Shown: in pieces, positions 34,090-43,608 of the stretch | Numbering within the stretch: position 1 is the stretch's first letter | How the letters are laid out: every line of letters begins with the position of its first letter | DNA from: Brenneria nigrifluens DSM 30175 = ATCC 13028 | Lineage (GTDB): Bacteria; Pseudomonadota; Gammaproteobacteria; Enterobacterales; Enterobacteriaceae | Assembly: GCF_005484965.1 (NCBI RefSeq) | Contig: NZ_CP034036.1 | Span: forward strand, 3,286,001 to 3,350,000 | Reading direction: 5' to 3' | DNA: 64,000 nucleotides | The notes under the pieces: model-generated | What the model saw: the letters and a program-made list of their open reading frames with translations, nothing else | Database searches by the model: none | Told to the model about the DNA's origin: nothing | Translations under genes and position numbers: made by a program

Positions 34090-35658
34090 TTACCGTGCTT
34101 CCTGCGCAACCGTCAGCGGCTGTTCAAAGTGGTAGCGCCCCGTTTTCAGGCTGCTTGGACCCAGACGCGCATATTTGAACATCAGATACATTTCCGCCAC
34201 CAGGAACAGCGTATACAGACCGCAAATCAGCGCCATAGAGAACAGGATATCCCCCGCGGTCAGTGACGAGGTGGCGACCGCGGTCGGCAGTATTTCACCG
34301 ATAGCCCAGGGTTGACGCCCGTATTCGGCCACGAACCAGCCCGCTTCCACCGCAATCCACGGCAAAGGGATACCGTACAACGCGGCGCGGTGCAGCCATT
34401 TTCTTTCGCCGATTTTGCCGCGCAGCACGGTCCAGAAAGAGAGGCCGATAATCAGCAGCATCAGGATGCCGCACGCCACCATAATGCGGAAAGAGATATA
34501 CAACGGCGCCACGCGCGGAATCGAGTCCTTGGTGGCCTGCAGAATTTGCGCTTCGGTCGCGTCGGAAACCTGCGGCGTATAGCGTTTCAGCAGCAGACCG
34601 TACCCCAGATCCTGTTTCGACTGGTTAAACGCTTCTTTAACCGCTGGATCGCTATTCCCGGCGCGCAGTTCCTGCAGCAGTTGGTAAGCCTTCATGCCGT
34701 TGCGGATACGAACCTGATGCTGTTCCATCAGCTCTTTCAGGCCGGTCACTTGCTTATCGGTGGAACGGGTGGCGATCAAACCAAGAACATAGGGGATCCG
34801 AATAGCATAATCGTTTTCCATGGTGCCTTGATTCGGCAGGCCGATCAGCGTGAAAGAGGCCGGCGCCGGCTGGGTTTCCCATTCGGCTTCTATCGCGGCC
34901 AGCTTGGTTTTCTGTACATCGCCCATTTCATAGCCGGATTCGTCGCCCAGTACAATAACGGAGAGCACGGAAGCCAGGCCGAAACTGGCGGCGATGGCAA
35001 AGGAACGTTTGGCAAAGGCGATGTCGCGGCCTTTCAGCAGATAGTAAGAACTGATGCCCAAAATAAACATGGCGCCGGTGCAGTAGCCCGCGGCGACGGT
35101 GTGAACGAATTTCACCTGAGCAACCGGGTTCAGCACCAGATCGGCGAAGCTCACCATTTCCATGCGCATGGTTTCAAAGTTGAAATCAGAGGCGATGGGG
35201 TTTTGCATCCAGCCGTTGGCCACCAGGATCCACAGCGCGGAGAAGTTGGAGCCCAGCGCGACCAGCCAGGTCACCGCCATATGCTGAACTTTCCCCAGCC
35301 GGTCCCAGCCGAAAAAGAACAGGCCGACGAAAGTGGACTCGAGGAAGAACGCCATCAGGCCTTCAATGGCCAGCGGAGCGCCGAAAATATCCCCGACGTA
35401 ATGGGAGAAATAGGACCAGTTGGTGCCGAACTGAAACTCCATGGTCAGTCCGGTGGCAACGCCGAGGGCAAAGTTGATTGCAAATAACTTGCCCCAGAAC
35501 TTGGTCATATCTTTATAGATTTGTTTGCCCGACAGCACATACACCGTTTCCATAATCGCCAGCAAAAACGCCATCCCCAGCGTTAATGGCACGAATAGAA
35601 AATGGTACATTGCGGTTAAGGCAAACTGTAAGCGTGACAGTTCGACTATATCAAACAT
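34090..35658 (-). CDS. cydA: Cytochrome bd-I ubiquinol oxidase subunit I
   Basis: Haem-bearing subunit (522 residues, as in E. coli) of cytochrome bd, which oxidises ubiquinol and reduces oxygen with high affinity. The N-terminus MFDIVELSRLQFALTAMYHF places the haem b595 ligand H19. The periplasmic Q loop (about residues 245-330) contains the GDESGYEMGDVQKTKLAAIE region. The upstream 730 bases are AT-rich and contain ArcA- and FNR-like sequences. Confidence 0.98.
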   Translation of the reverse strand: MFDIVELSRLQFALTAMYHFLFVPLTLGMAFLLAIMETVYVLSGKQIYKDMTKFWGKLFAINFALGVATGLTMEFQFGTNWSYFSHYVGDIFGAPLAIEGLMAFFLESTFVGLFFFGWDRLGKVQHMAVTWLVALGSNFSALWILVANGWMQNPIASDFNFETMRMEMVSFADLVLNPVAQVKFVHTVAAGYCTGAMFILGISSYYLLKGRDIAFAKRSFAIAASFGLASVLSVIVLGDESGYEMGDVQKTKLAAIEAEWETQPAPASFTLIGLPNQGTMENDYAIRIPYVLGLIATRSTDKQVTGLKELMEQHQVRIRNGMKAYQLLQELRAGNSDPAVKEAFNQSKQDLGYGLLLKRYTPQVSDATEAQILQATKDSIPRVAPLYISFRIMVACGILMLLIIGLSFWTVLRGKIGERKWLHRAALYGIPLPWIAVEAGWFVAEYGRQPWAIGEILPTAVATSSLTAGDILFSMALICGLYTLFLVAEMYLMFKYARLGPSSLKTGRYHFEQPLTVAQEAR

Positions 35659-36321
35659 CTTGACTCCTTGCTCCTCGCAGGAAGGTTTTAGCTTGCAGGA
35701 TCTGACAAGCCACTAAACACCCGTCAGTAAACACTCAAAAAGAACACAACAAGAAATTGCTTAAGCACTGGCTTTAACAAACGCCGCTATATTTCCCGGC
35801 GCATCCAACGGCAAGCCAAAGAAAAATCACAAATATTATTGCTAACCAATCCTAAGCCCCAAGACTGAGTGACGGTATATTACGCCTCTAATCCCCTACA
35901 ATAAATAGGTTTTTACGTGACCCAGATTAGATTTTCAGTTGCAAATCAACTTTCCCGCTAACCACATCGCCAGCAATAATTGACTTGGCGCAATTTAATC
36001 TCATTTCTAAAAATATATCCATAGCCAGAGTTTGATCTAAAACAAATTACCTCTTTTTTGTTAATTAAGCGTTTATATTAATTCCACTCACCCCCACATT
36101 GTTAACGCAATGTGTTTTTCTGGTTGAAATAAAAACCAATTCGGTAATATATTTTTTACTTTAACCGCGCTTATTGGTGCTTAATGGCGTATCCCCCCTT
36201 CACTTAATTCACTCTATTTATAGACGATAATTAAGCACTTTAATTGTTAGCGCATTGTTGCAATAAATTAACAATATTCATTACCGGTTATAAACCGACT
36301 GAATAGGCTGGTTTTCCCGAT
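35659..36321 (-). promoter_or_regulatory. Long AT-rich regulatory region of cydABX
   Basis: No gene is visible in this region of about 660 bases. It drives cydA leftward, and its AT content contrasts with the coding DNA on both sides. TGTTAATTAA at 36059-36068 matches the ArcA core (A/T)GTTAATTA(A/T). TTGATCTAAAACAA at 36032-36045 resembles an FNR box (TTGAT-N4-ATCAA) with one mismatch in the second half. ACATTG/CAATGT (36096-36113) is a further imperfect palindrome, and repeated TGTTA/TTAACA motifs occur at about 36240-36280. In E. coli the cyd promoter is ArcA-activated and FNR-repressed, from a similarly long upstream region. Site calls are by eye. Confidence 0.6.
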
Positions 36322-36345
36322 AAAAAAGGCCACCCGAAGGTGACC
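36322..36345 (-). terminator. Terminator of the suc operon
   Basis: Read leftward: stem GGTCACC-TTC-GGGTGGCC followed by TTTTTTATC. It lies 45 bases after the sucD stop and closes the sdhCDAB-sucABCD transcription block. Confidence 0.9.
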
Positions 36346-36389
36346 AAACATGTCGAACTTTGCCAGAGTAATAGGTTGTTATTGCCGAA

Positions 36390-37262
36390 TCAGCGGGACA
36401 GCACCGCTTTGACCGCCTCGCCGATATCGGCCAGACTGCGCACCGTTTTCACCCCGGCGGCTGCCAAAGCCGCAAACTTATCATCGGCGGTGCCCTTGCC
36501 GCCGGCGATAATCGCCCCGGCATGTCCCATACGTTTTCCTTTGGGAGCGGTTACCCCCGCAATGTAGCTAATCACCGGTTTGGTCACGTAATCCTTAATA
36601 TAGGCCGCGGCCTCTTCCTCGGCGGTTCCGCCGATTTCACCGATCATTACAATCGCCTCCGTCTGCGGATCCTGCTCGAACAGCTTCAGGATATCGATAA
36701 AACTGGCGCCGGGAATAGGATCGCCGCCGATCCCCACACAGCTGGATTGTCCCAGCCCGGCGTCGGTGGTCTGTTTTACCGCTTCGTAAGTCAGGGTGCC
36801 GGAACGGGAGACGATCCCCACTTTGCCCGGCAGATGGATATGGCCCGGCATGATGCCGATCTTGCATTCGCCCGGCGTAATGACTCCCGGACAGTTCGGG
36901 CCGATCATCCGCACGCCGCTCTGCTCCAGTTTGACCTTTACGCTCAGCATATCCAGCGTCGGGATCCCTTCGGTAATGCAGATAATCAGTTCGATGCCGG
37001 CGTCGATGGCTTCCAGAATCGAATCTTTGCAGAATGGCGCCGGAACGTAGATAACCGAGGCGGTGGCGCCGGTCGCGTCGATGGCTTCACGCACGGTGTT
37101 GAACACCGGCAGCCCCAGATGTTCGCTGCCGCCTTTGCCCGGCGTTACGCCGCCGACCACCAGCGTGCCGTAAGCAAGCGCTTGCTCCGAGTGAAACGTC
37201 CCCTGACTGCCGGTAAAACCCTGGCAGATGACTTTGGTGTTTTTATCGATCAGAATGGACAT
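36390..37262 (-). CDS. sucD: Succinyl-CoA synthetase alpha subunit
   Basis: With SucC it converts succinyl-CoA to succinate with formation of ATP. 290 residues (E. coli 289). It contains the CoA-binding Rossmann region (QGFTGSQGTFHSEQALAYGT), GPNCPGVITPGECKIGIMPG, and the phosphohistidine loop GHAGAIIAGGKGT near residue 246. The start overlaps the sucC stop as TAATG. Confidence 0.98.
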   Translation of the reverse strand: MSILIDKNTKVICQGFTGSQGTFHSEQALAYGTLVVGGVTPGKGGSEHLGLPVFNTVREAIDATGATASVIYVPAPFCKDSILEAIDAGIELIICITEGIPTLDMLSVKVKLEQSGVRMIGPNCPGVITPGECKIGIMPGHIHLPGKVGIVSRSGTLTYEAVKQTTDAGLGQSSCVGIGGDPIPGASFIDILKLFEQDPQTEAIVMIGEIGGTAEEEAAAYIKDYVTKPVISYIAGVTAPKGKRMGHAGAIIAGGKGTADDKFAALAAAGVKTVRSLADIGEAVKAVLSR

Positions 37263-38428
37263 TATTTATCCTCCGTCGCGGCCACGACCTGCAGCGCCGC
37301 ATCCGTCAGGCTAGTGGCGGCAATAATATTCAAGCCGCTGTCGGCCAGCTTTTTGGCGCCAAGATCGGCGTTATTCCCTTCCAGACGCACCACCACCGGG
37401 ACATTGACCCCCACTTCGGCAACCGCGCCGATGATGCCGTCGGCGATCAAATCGCAACGCACGATGCCGCCAAAGATATTGACCAATACGGCTTTGACCT
37501 TGTCGTCGGACAGGATGATTTTGAACGCCTCGGTCACCCGCTCTTTGGTGGCGCCGCCCCCCACGTCAAGGAAGTTGGCCGGCGCCCCGCCGTGCAGCTT
37601 GACGATATCCATCGTCCCCATCGCCAGACCGGCGCCGTTCACCATACAGCCGATATTGCCGTCCAGCGCCACATAGTTCAGCTCCCACTGGGCGGCGTGC
37701 GCTTCGCGGGAGTCTTCCTGGCTCGGGTCGCGCATTTCGCGCAACTCGGGCTGACGGAACAGGGCGTTGCCGTCGGCCGCCAGCTTGCCGTCCAGACAGA
37801 TCAAATCGCCTTGTTTGGTAATCACCAGCGGGTTGATCTCCACCAGCGCCAGGTCGCGCTCCAGAAACATCGTCGCCAGCCCCATAAAGATTTTGGTGAA
37901 CTGGGCCACCTGTTTGCCGCTCAGGCCCAGCTTAAAGGCCAGTTCGCGCCCCTGATAGGGCTGCGGCCCGGTCAGCGGATCCAGCGCCGCTTTATAAATC
38001 CGTTCGGGGGTTTCTTGCGCGACTTTTTCGATCTCCACGCCGCCTTCGGTGGAGGCCATAAACACCACGCGACGGCTGCCGCGGTCGACCACGGCCCCCA
38101 GATAGAGTTCCTGGTCAATCTCCGTCGCCGCTTCCACCAGAATCTGATGAACGGGCTGCCCTTGCGCATCGGTTTGATACGTCACCAGGTTTTTACCCAG
38201 CCAGCTTTCAGCGAATGCGCGGATATCTTCCTTATTGCCGACGACTTTCACCCCGCCCGCTTTACCGCGGCCGCCGGCGTGAACCTGGCATTTGACCACC
38301 CACGGGCCCGCGCCGATTTTCGAGGCGGCTTCTTCCGCTTCGCGCGGCGTCGTACAGGCATAGCCGACCGGCGCCGGTAGCCCATACCGGGCAAATAGCT
38401 GTTTTGCCTGATATTCATGTAGATTCAT
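37262..38428 (-). CDS. sucC: Succinyl-CoA synthetase beta subunit
   Basis: ATP-grasp subunit that binds nucleotide and succinate; 388 residues, as in E. coli. It begins MNLHEYQAKQLFARYGLPAP and contains VKCQVHAGGRGKAGGVK, LALVEINPLVITKQGDLI and the C-terminal GGIVRCDLIADGI and RLEGNNADLGAKKL segments. It is 132 bases downstream of sucB, with a stem-loop in the gap. Confidence 0.98.
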   Translation of the reverse strand: MNLHEYQAKQLFARYGLPAPVGYACTTPREAEEAASKIGAGPWVVKCQVHAGGRGKAGGVKVVGNKEDIRAFAESWLGKNLVTYQTDAQGQPVHQILVEAATEIDQELYLGAVVDRGSRRVVFMASTEGGVEIEKVAQETPERIYKAALDPLTGPQPYQGRELAFKLGLSGKQVAQFTKIFMGLATMFLERDLALVEINPLVITKQGDLICLDGKLAADGNALFRQPELREMRDPSQEDSREAHAAQWELNYVALDGNIGCMVNGAGLAMGTMDIVKLHGGAPANFLDVGGGATKERVTEAFKIILSDDKVKAVLVNIFGGIVRCDLIADGIIGAVAEVGVNVPVVVRLEGNNADLGAKKLADSGLNIIAATSLTDAALQVVAATEDK

Positions 38429-38523
38429 GATGTTCTATCCATCTAAGTTTAAAGATAAGTCATTGACTTTCTTATATTTTTATGATTCCGCAAACAGAGC
38501 GGCCTGCATAGCACATAAATGAA

Positions 38524-38553
38524 GGGCGGCGGGTAGTCGGTGCCTCGCCGCCC
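38524..38553 (-). other. Stem-loop between sucB and sucC
   Basis: Inverted repeat GGGCGGCG / CGCCGCCC with a 14-base loop. It has no T-run, so it is more likely an mRNA-processing or stabilising hairpin inside the operon than a terminator. Confidence 0.5.
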
Positions 38554-38560
38554 GGGCGGA

Positions 38561-39784
38561 TCAGATATCCAGCAGCAGACGAGTGGGATCTTCCAGCAAC
38601 TCTTTCACCGTCACCAGGAAGCTTACGGATTCGCGCCCGTCGATCAGGCGATGATCGTAGGAGAGCGCCAGATACATCATCGGCAGGATAACCACCTGAC
38701 CGTCTACCGCCATCGGCCGATCTTTAATCGCATGCATGCCGAGAATGGCGCTTTGCGGCGGGTTGATGATCGGGGTGGACATCAGTGAACCAAAGACGCC
38801 GCCGTTGGTGATAGTGAAATTACCGCCGGTCAGCTCTTCAACCGTCAACTTGCCGTCGCGGCCTTTTACCGCCAGCTCTTTGATCTTCTTCTCGATGTCG
38901 GCCATACCCAGCGCATCGACGTCATGCAGTACCGGGGTCACCAGACCGCGCGGCGTCGACACCGCGATGCTGACGTCGAAATAGTTATGGTAAACCACAT
39001 CTTCGCCGTCAATGGAGGCGTTGACTTCCGGGAAGCGCTTCAGCGCTTCAACCACCGCTTTGAGGTAGAAAGACATAAAGCCCAAACGGATACCGTGGCG
39101 CTTCTCGAACACCTCGCCGTACTGCTTGCGCAGATCCATAATGGGCTTCATGTTGACTTCATTGAACGTGGTCAACATGGCGGTGCTGTTTTTCGCTTCC
39201 AGCAGACGTTCCGCCACCCGTTTGCGCAGGCGCGTCATCGGGACGCGTTTTTCGCTGCGCGCGCCCAGCGCCGGGGCCGGGGCTGACGGCGCGGCGGGTT
39301 TATCCTCTTTTTTGGCCTCTTGCTGGCGCGCGGCCAAATGCTTGTCAACGTCTTCCCGCGTGATGCGCCCCCCGACGCCGCTGCCTTTAATGGCGGCGGC
39401 ATCCAGGTCGTGCTCGGCAATCAGACGGCGGATCGCCGGGCTGAGCGCATCGCTGCTCTGCTCTTCCAGCGCGGCCGTGTGGCGCTGCGCCGGATTGGCC
39501 TCTTTGGTCTGCGACTTTTCGCTGGTTTCCTTACCGGAGCTGTCGCCCCGGCGCAGGCGGCCCAGCACCTGACGCGCCGTCACCGTGGCGCCTTCCTCTT
39601 CCAGCACCGCATCCAGAATACCGGCTTCGGATGCCGGCACTTCCAGTATGACTTTGTCGGTTTCAATCTCGACCAGCACCTCATCACGCTGGACGCTGTC
39701 GCCCGGTTTTTTATGCCAGGTCGCCACCGTGGCGTCAGCGACGGATTCGGGCAGGTCGGGGACGAGAATATCTACGCTACTCAT
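38561..39784 (-). CDS. sucB: 2-oxoglutarate dehydrogenase E2 (dihydrolipoyl succinyltransferase)
   Basis: Core of the 2-oxoglutarate dehydrogenase complex, transferring succinyl groups to CoA; 407 residues. Domains in order: lipoyl domain (residues 1-77, lipoyl-lysine K44 in EIETDKVILEVP), linker, peripheral subunit-binding domain (SPAIRRLIAEHDLDAAAI, about 112-150), Ala/Pro-rich linker, and the catalytic domain with LSYDHRLIDGRESV near the C-terminus. It is 15 bases downstream of sucA. Confidence 0.98.
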   Translation of the reverse strand: MSSVDILVPDLPESVADATVATWHKKPGDSVQRDEVLVEIETDKVILEVPASEAGILDAVLEEEGATVTARQVLGRLRRGDSSGKETSEKSQTKEANPAQRHTAALEEQSSDALSPAIRRLIAEHDLDAAAIKGSGVGGRITREDVDKHLAARQQEAKKEDKPAAPSAPAPALGARSEKRVPMTRLRKRVAERLLEAKNSTAMLTTFNEVNMKPIMDLRKQYGEVFEKRHGIRLGFMSFYLKAVVEALKRFPEVNASIDGEDVVYHNYFDVSIAVSTPRGLVTPVLHDVDALGMADIEKKIKELAVKGRDGKLTVEELTGGNFTITNGGVFGSLMSTPIINPPQSAILGMHAIKDRPMAVDGQVVILPMMYLALSYDHRLIDGRESVSFLVTVKELLEDPTRLLLDI

Positions 39785-39799
39785 TATCTATCCTTTTAT

Positions 39800-42607
39800 T
39801 TAATCAACGTTCAGCGCGTCATTAACCAGATCTTGCTGCTGTTTCTGGTGTACGGAAAAATAGCCCACCGCGGGTGAGGCGGAAGCTGGACGTCCGGCGT
39901 AACGTAAAGAAGCCCCAAACGGAATAACTTCACGGAAATGATGCTGGCTGCAATACCAGGCTCCTTGATTCAGTGGCTCTTCCTGACACCACACGAAATC
40001 GTGCACCTGGGAGAATGGCTCCAGCGCCGCCTGCACAGCCTGGTGCGGGAAGGGATAAAGCTGCTCGATACGCACCACAGCCACATCTTTTTGATCGTTT
40101 TTGCGCCGCTGCTCTACCAGATCATAATAAACCTTGCCTGAACAGAGCACGACGCGTTTGACCGCTTTGGGATCGAGATCGTCGACTTCGCCAATCGCCG
40201 GCTGGAAATGACCGTCGGCCAGATCTTCCAGCGAGGAGATCGCCAGCGGATGACGCAACAGCGATTTCGGCGACATGACGATCAGCGGACGACGCATGCC
40301 GCGCAGCGCCTGACGACGCAGCATGTGATACACCTGGGCCGGCGTGGAAGGGATGCACACCTGCATATTCTGTTCGGCGCACAGCTGCAGGTAGCGTTCG
40401 AGCCTGGCCGAGGAGTGTTCCGGCCCCTGCCCTTCATAGCCGTGCGGCAGCAGCATCACCAGCCCGCACATCCGTCCCCACTTTTGTTCGCCGGAGCTGA
40501 TGAACTGGTCGATAACCACCTGCGCGCCGTTGGCGAAGTCGCCAAACTGCGCTTCCCAGATGGTCAGGGTGCGCGGTTCCGCCGTGGCATAGCCGTATTC
40601 AAAGGCCAGCACCGCCTCTTCGGAGAGCACCGAGTCCCAGACGTTGAACGTTCCCTGCGCGTTATGCACATGCTCCAGAGGCGTATAGCCGGAACCGTTT
40701 TTCTGATTATGCACCACAGCATGGCGATGGAAGAAGGTGCCGCGGCCGGTGTCTTCACCCGACAGGCGTATCGAAATCCCCTCGTCAACCAGTGTGGCGT
40801 ACGACAGCATTTCCGCCGCGCCCCAGTCAAACGGCTTATTGCCGTTCGCCATCTCCGCCCGGTCGTGATACACCTTGGCGACCCGCGGCTGCATTTCTAT
40901 CGCCTCCGGGATCTGGCTGATGCGCTTGGCCAGCTCCTGCAAACGCTTCATCTCGACCTTGCTGGGATAGGGTTCGTCCCACTCGTGGTTCAGATAGGGC
41001 GACCAGGTGAAGGACTGCATGTCCATCTCGCGCCACTCTTCCACCACGCAGTCGCCGCCGTCCAGGGCATCCCGATACAGGTTGATCAGCTCGGTGGCGT
41101 CTTCCAGCGTGACCACCTGCTGCTGTTCCAGACGGTCCGCATACACTTTGCGCGGCGTCGGATGTTTTTTGATTTTCTGGTACATCATCGGCTGGGTGGC
41201 GCTGGGTTCGTCCGCCTCGTTATGACCGTGCCGGCGGTAGCAGATCAGGTCGATAAACACATCGCGCTTAAAGGTGTTGCGGAAATCCAGCGCCAGACGG
41301 GTAACGAAAGCCACCGCTTCCGGATCGTCCGAATTAACGTGGAAAATGGGCGCCTGCACCATTTTGCCGATATCGGTGCAGTATTCCGTGGAGCGAATAT
41401 CCAGCAGGTTCGAGGTGGTGAAACCGATACGGTTGTTGATGACGATACGCAGCGTGCCGCCGACCTCATAACCGCGCACCTTGGACATGTTCAGCGTTTC
41501 CTGCACCACGCCCTGCCCGCTTATGGCCGCATCGCCATGAATGGTCACCGGCAGCACCAGCGTATCAACCGGATTATCCAGCCGGTCGAGACGGGCGCGC
41601 ACCGAACCGGTCACCACCGGGCTGACGATCTCCAGATGGGAAGGGTTGAACGCCAGCGCCAGATGCACCAGCCCGCCCTCCGTTTCCAGATCGGAGGAGA
41701 ATCCCTGATGGTATTTCACATCGCCGGTGCCCAGGTGCTCTTTATGCTTGCCGGAGAATTCATCAAACAAATCCTGCGGTTTTTTCCCCACCACGTTGAC
41801 CAGCACGTTCAGGCGGCCGCGGTGCGCCATGCCGAGAACCACTTCGCGCGTGCCGTTTTTGCCCGCATGACGGACCATCTCTTTCAGCATCGGCACCAGG
41901 GCGTCGCCCCCTTCCAGCGAGAAGCGCTTGGCGCCGGGGAACTTGGCGCCGAGGTAACGTTCCAGGCCTTCCGCCGCGGTCAGCTCCTTCAGGAAACACC
42001 TTTTCTCTTCGGCGCTGAACGAGGGCTGGCCCACCACCGACTCGATACGGTGCTGGATCCAGCGTTTTTCTTCCGTATTGGTGATGTGCATATACTCCGC
42101 GCCGATCGGCCCGCAGTAGGTCTGTTTCAGCGCCTGATACAGTTCGCCCAGCTGCATGGTGTCCTTGCCGATGGCGAACGACCCCACGTTAAAGGTTTCC
42201 TGCAAATCATCCTGCGTTAGATTGTGGTAATCGAGATCCAGTTCGGGCACCGGAATCTGGGGGCGCAAATTCAAGGGATCGAGATTAGCCTGCTGGTGGC
42301 CGCGAAAACGGAAGGCGTTGATAAGCTGCAACACCTTGACCTGCTTCGCATCGCTGTCAGGGTCGGTAATCGATGAGGTATGGCGTGAAGACTCTTTCGC
42401 CAGGCGGCGAAAATATTCACGGGTTTTGGAGTGGAGTTGATCCGGTTTAATCCCAGCCGTAGGCAACTGCTGGAAAATCGATCGCCAGCTGAGATCGATG
42501 GAATCCGGGTCGGTTAAAAAATCTTCATAGAGCTGCTCTATGTAGGACTGGTTCGCGCCCGCCAGATAGGAGGAATCCAGCCAGGCCTTCATTGCGCCGT
42601 TCTGCAT
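39800..42607 (-). CDS. sucA: 2-oxoglutarate dehydrogenase E1
   Basis: Thiamine-diphosphate-dependent decarboxylase of the 2-oxoglutarate dehydrogenase complex; 935 residues (E. coli 933). Motifs: GMAHRGRLNVLVNVVGKKP, TIHGDAAISGQGVVQETLNM (TDP-binding GDA segment), CYRRHGHNEADEP, and the C-terminal WCQEEPLNQGAWY. Two ATGs are adjacent; the second (42607) is better spaced from AAGGG and matches the E. coli N-terminus MQNSALKAWLD. Confidence 0.98.
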   Translation of the reverse strand: MQNGAMKAWLDSSYLAGANQSYIEQLYEDFLTDPDSIDLSWRSIFQQLPTAGIKPDQLHSKTREYFRRLAKESSRHTSSITDPDSDAKQVKVLQLINAFRFRGHQQANLDPLNLRPQIPVPELDLDYHNLTQDDLQETFNVGSFAIGKDTMQLGELYQALKQTYCGPIGAEYMHITNTEEKRWIQHRIESVVGQPSFSAEEKRCFLKELTAAEGLERYLGAKFPGAKRFSLEGGDALVPMLKEMVRHAGKNGTREVVLGMAHRGRLNVLVNVVGKKPQDLFDEFSGKHKEHLGTGDVKYHQGFSSDLETEGGLVHLALAFNPSHLEIVSPVVTGSVRARLDRLDNPVDTLVLPVTIHGDAAISGQGVVQETLNMSKVRGYEVGGTLRIVINNRIGFTTSNLLDIRSTEYCTDIGKMVQAPIFHVNSDDPEAVAFVTRLALDFRNTFKRDVFIDLICYRRHGHNEADEPSATQPMMYQKIKKHPTPRKVYADRLEQQQVVTLEDATELINLYRDALDGGDCVVEEWREMDMQSFTWSPYLNHEWDEPYPSKVEMKRLQELAKRISQIPEAIEMQPRVAKVYHDRAEMANGNKPFDWGAAEMLSYATLVDEGISIRLSGEDTGRGTFFHRHAVVHNQKNGSGYTPLEHVHNAQGTFNVWDSVLSEEAVLAFEYGYATAEPRTLTIWEAQFGDFANGAQVVIDQFISSGEQKWGRMCGLVMLLPHGYEGQGPEHSSARLERYLQLCAEQNMQVCIPSTPAQVYHMLRRQALRGMRRPLIVMSPKSLLRHPLAISSLEDLADGHFQPAIGEVDDLDPKAVKRVVLCSGKVYYDLVEQRRKNDQKDVAVVRIEQLYPFPHQAVQAALEPFSQVHDFVWCQEEPLNQGAWYCSQHHFREVIPFGASLRYAGRPASASPAVGYFSVHQKQQQDLVNDALNVD

Positions 42608-42610
42608 CAT

Positions 42611-42874
42611 GATCCCTTAAGCTAATAAGCTTCAGTTTTCGCCGTGGTTAACATGTCATCGTGTCGTATAAAATCGGTTACCGTAAAGGGTTCACTTGCC
42701 GTAAGTCAGTACCGGCGGGGAATCCATTACCCGTTAAGGAACCTTTAAAAACCGGTTCTGGCGTCTGAGCCCGTTTTTAAAGGTTTCCTGTCATCCCCCG
42801 CCGCATCCGCCGCGGGGGATGATATCCGCAACAATCCGCTAATTAAACAATCCGCTAATTAAACAACGCGCTGG
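42611..42874 (-). other. sdhB-sucA intergenic region with strong stem-loop
   Basis: These 264 bases lie within the sdh-suc transcription block. At 42791-42823 there is a very stable hairpin (CATCCCCCG.. / CGCGGGGGATG), and a tandem TCCGCTAATTAAACAA unit occurs at 42835-42864. In E. coli this region carries a processed 3'-derived sRNA and a promoter for sucA. I see no T-run, and nothing here proves either of those features. Confidence 0.5.
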
Positions 42875-43591
42875 TTACGCGCTACGCTGCAACAGCATGG
42901 ACTTAATGTGGCCGATCGCCCGCGTCGGGTTAAGCCCTTTCGGACAAACACTGACGCAATTCATAATGCTGTGACAGCGGAATACGCTGAAAGCATCGTC
43001 CAGATTCTCCAGTCTGGGCTGGGTTTCCGTATCGCGACTGTCGATCAGAAAGCGGTACGCGGCCAGCAGGCCCGCCGGCCCGACGAACTTGTCCGGGTTC
43101 CACCAGAACGACGGACAAGAGGTTGAACAACAGGCGCACATGATGCATTCATATAAGCCATCCAGTTTCGCGCGCTGCTCCGGCGACTGCAAATGCTCGC
43201 GCGCCGGAGGATTTCTCCCATTATTCAACAGGTAAGGCTTTATTTTCTCATATTGGGCATAGAATTGCCCCATGTCCACCACCAAATCACGCACCACCGG
43301 CAATCCGGGCAGCGGGCGGACGACGATTTTATGGTTTCCGCGCCGCAGCGCCGAAATCGGCGTGATGCAGGCCAGCCCGTTTTTACCGTTCATATTAACA
43401 CCGTCCGAGCCGCAAACGCCCTCGCGGCATGAACGGCGGAACGACAGCGTCGGATCCTGTTCCTTCAGCAGAATCAGCGCGTCCAGCAGCATCATGTCAC
43501 GCCCCTCTTCCGCTTCCAACCGGTAGTCCTGCATCCGCGGCGCATCATCAACGTCCGGGTTATAACGATAAATAGAAAATTCTAGTTTCAT
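42875..43591 (-). CDS. sdhB: Succinate dehydrogenase iron-sulfur subunit
   Basis: Carries electrons from SdhA to ubiquinone through three iron-sulfur centres. 238 residues, as in E. coli. The 2Fe-2S ligands are in SCREGVCGSDG and GLACI; the 4Fe-4S and 3Fe-4S ligands are in CIMCACCSTSCPSFWW and CHSIMNCVSVCPKGLNP. ATG 43591 is used; the codon before it is a TTG that could extend the frame by one residue. Confidence 0.98.
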   Translation of the reverse strand: MKLEFSIYRYNPDVDDAPRMQDYRLEAEEGRDMMLLDALILLKEQDPTLSFRRSCREGVCGSDGVNMNGKNGLACITPISALRRGNHKIVVRPLPGLPVVRDLVVDMGQFYAQYEKIKPYLLNNGRNPPAREHLQSPEQRAKLDGLYECIMCACCSTSCPSFWWNPDKFVGPAGLLAAYRFLIDSRDTETQPRLENLDDAFSVFRCHSIMNCVSVCPKGLNPTRAIGHIKSMLLQRSA

Positions 43592-43608
43592 CAATCAATC
43601 CCCCGCAA

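Noticed and set aside
34312..35487. A 391-codon open frame opposite cydA
   Set aside because: Antisense shadow of cydA; no start context and no protein-like hydrophobic or motif pattern.
40208..42220. A 670-codon open frame on the plus strand opposite sucA
   Set aside because: It is fully antisense to a well-conserved housekeeping gene; such frames are common in GC-rich DNA with strong codon bias, and its translation is low-complexity His/Arg/Gln-rich with no recognisable domain.
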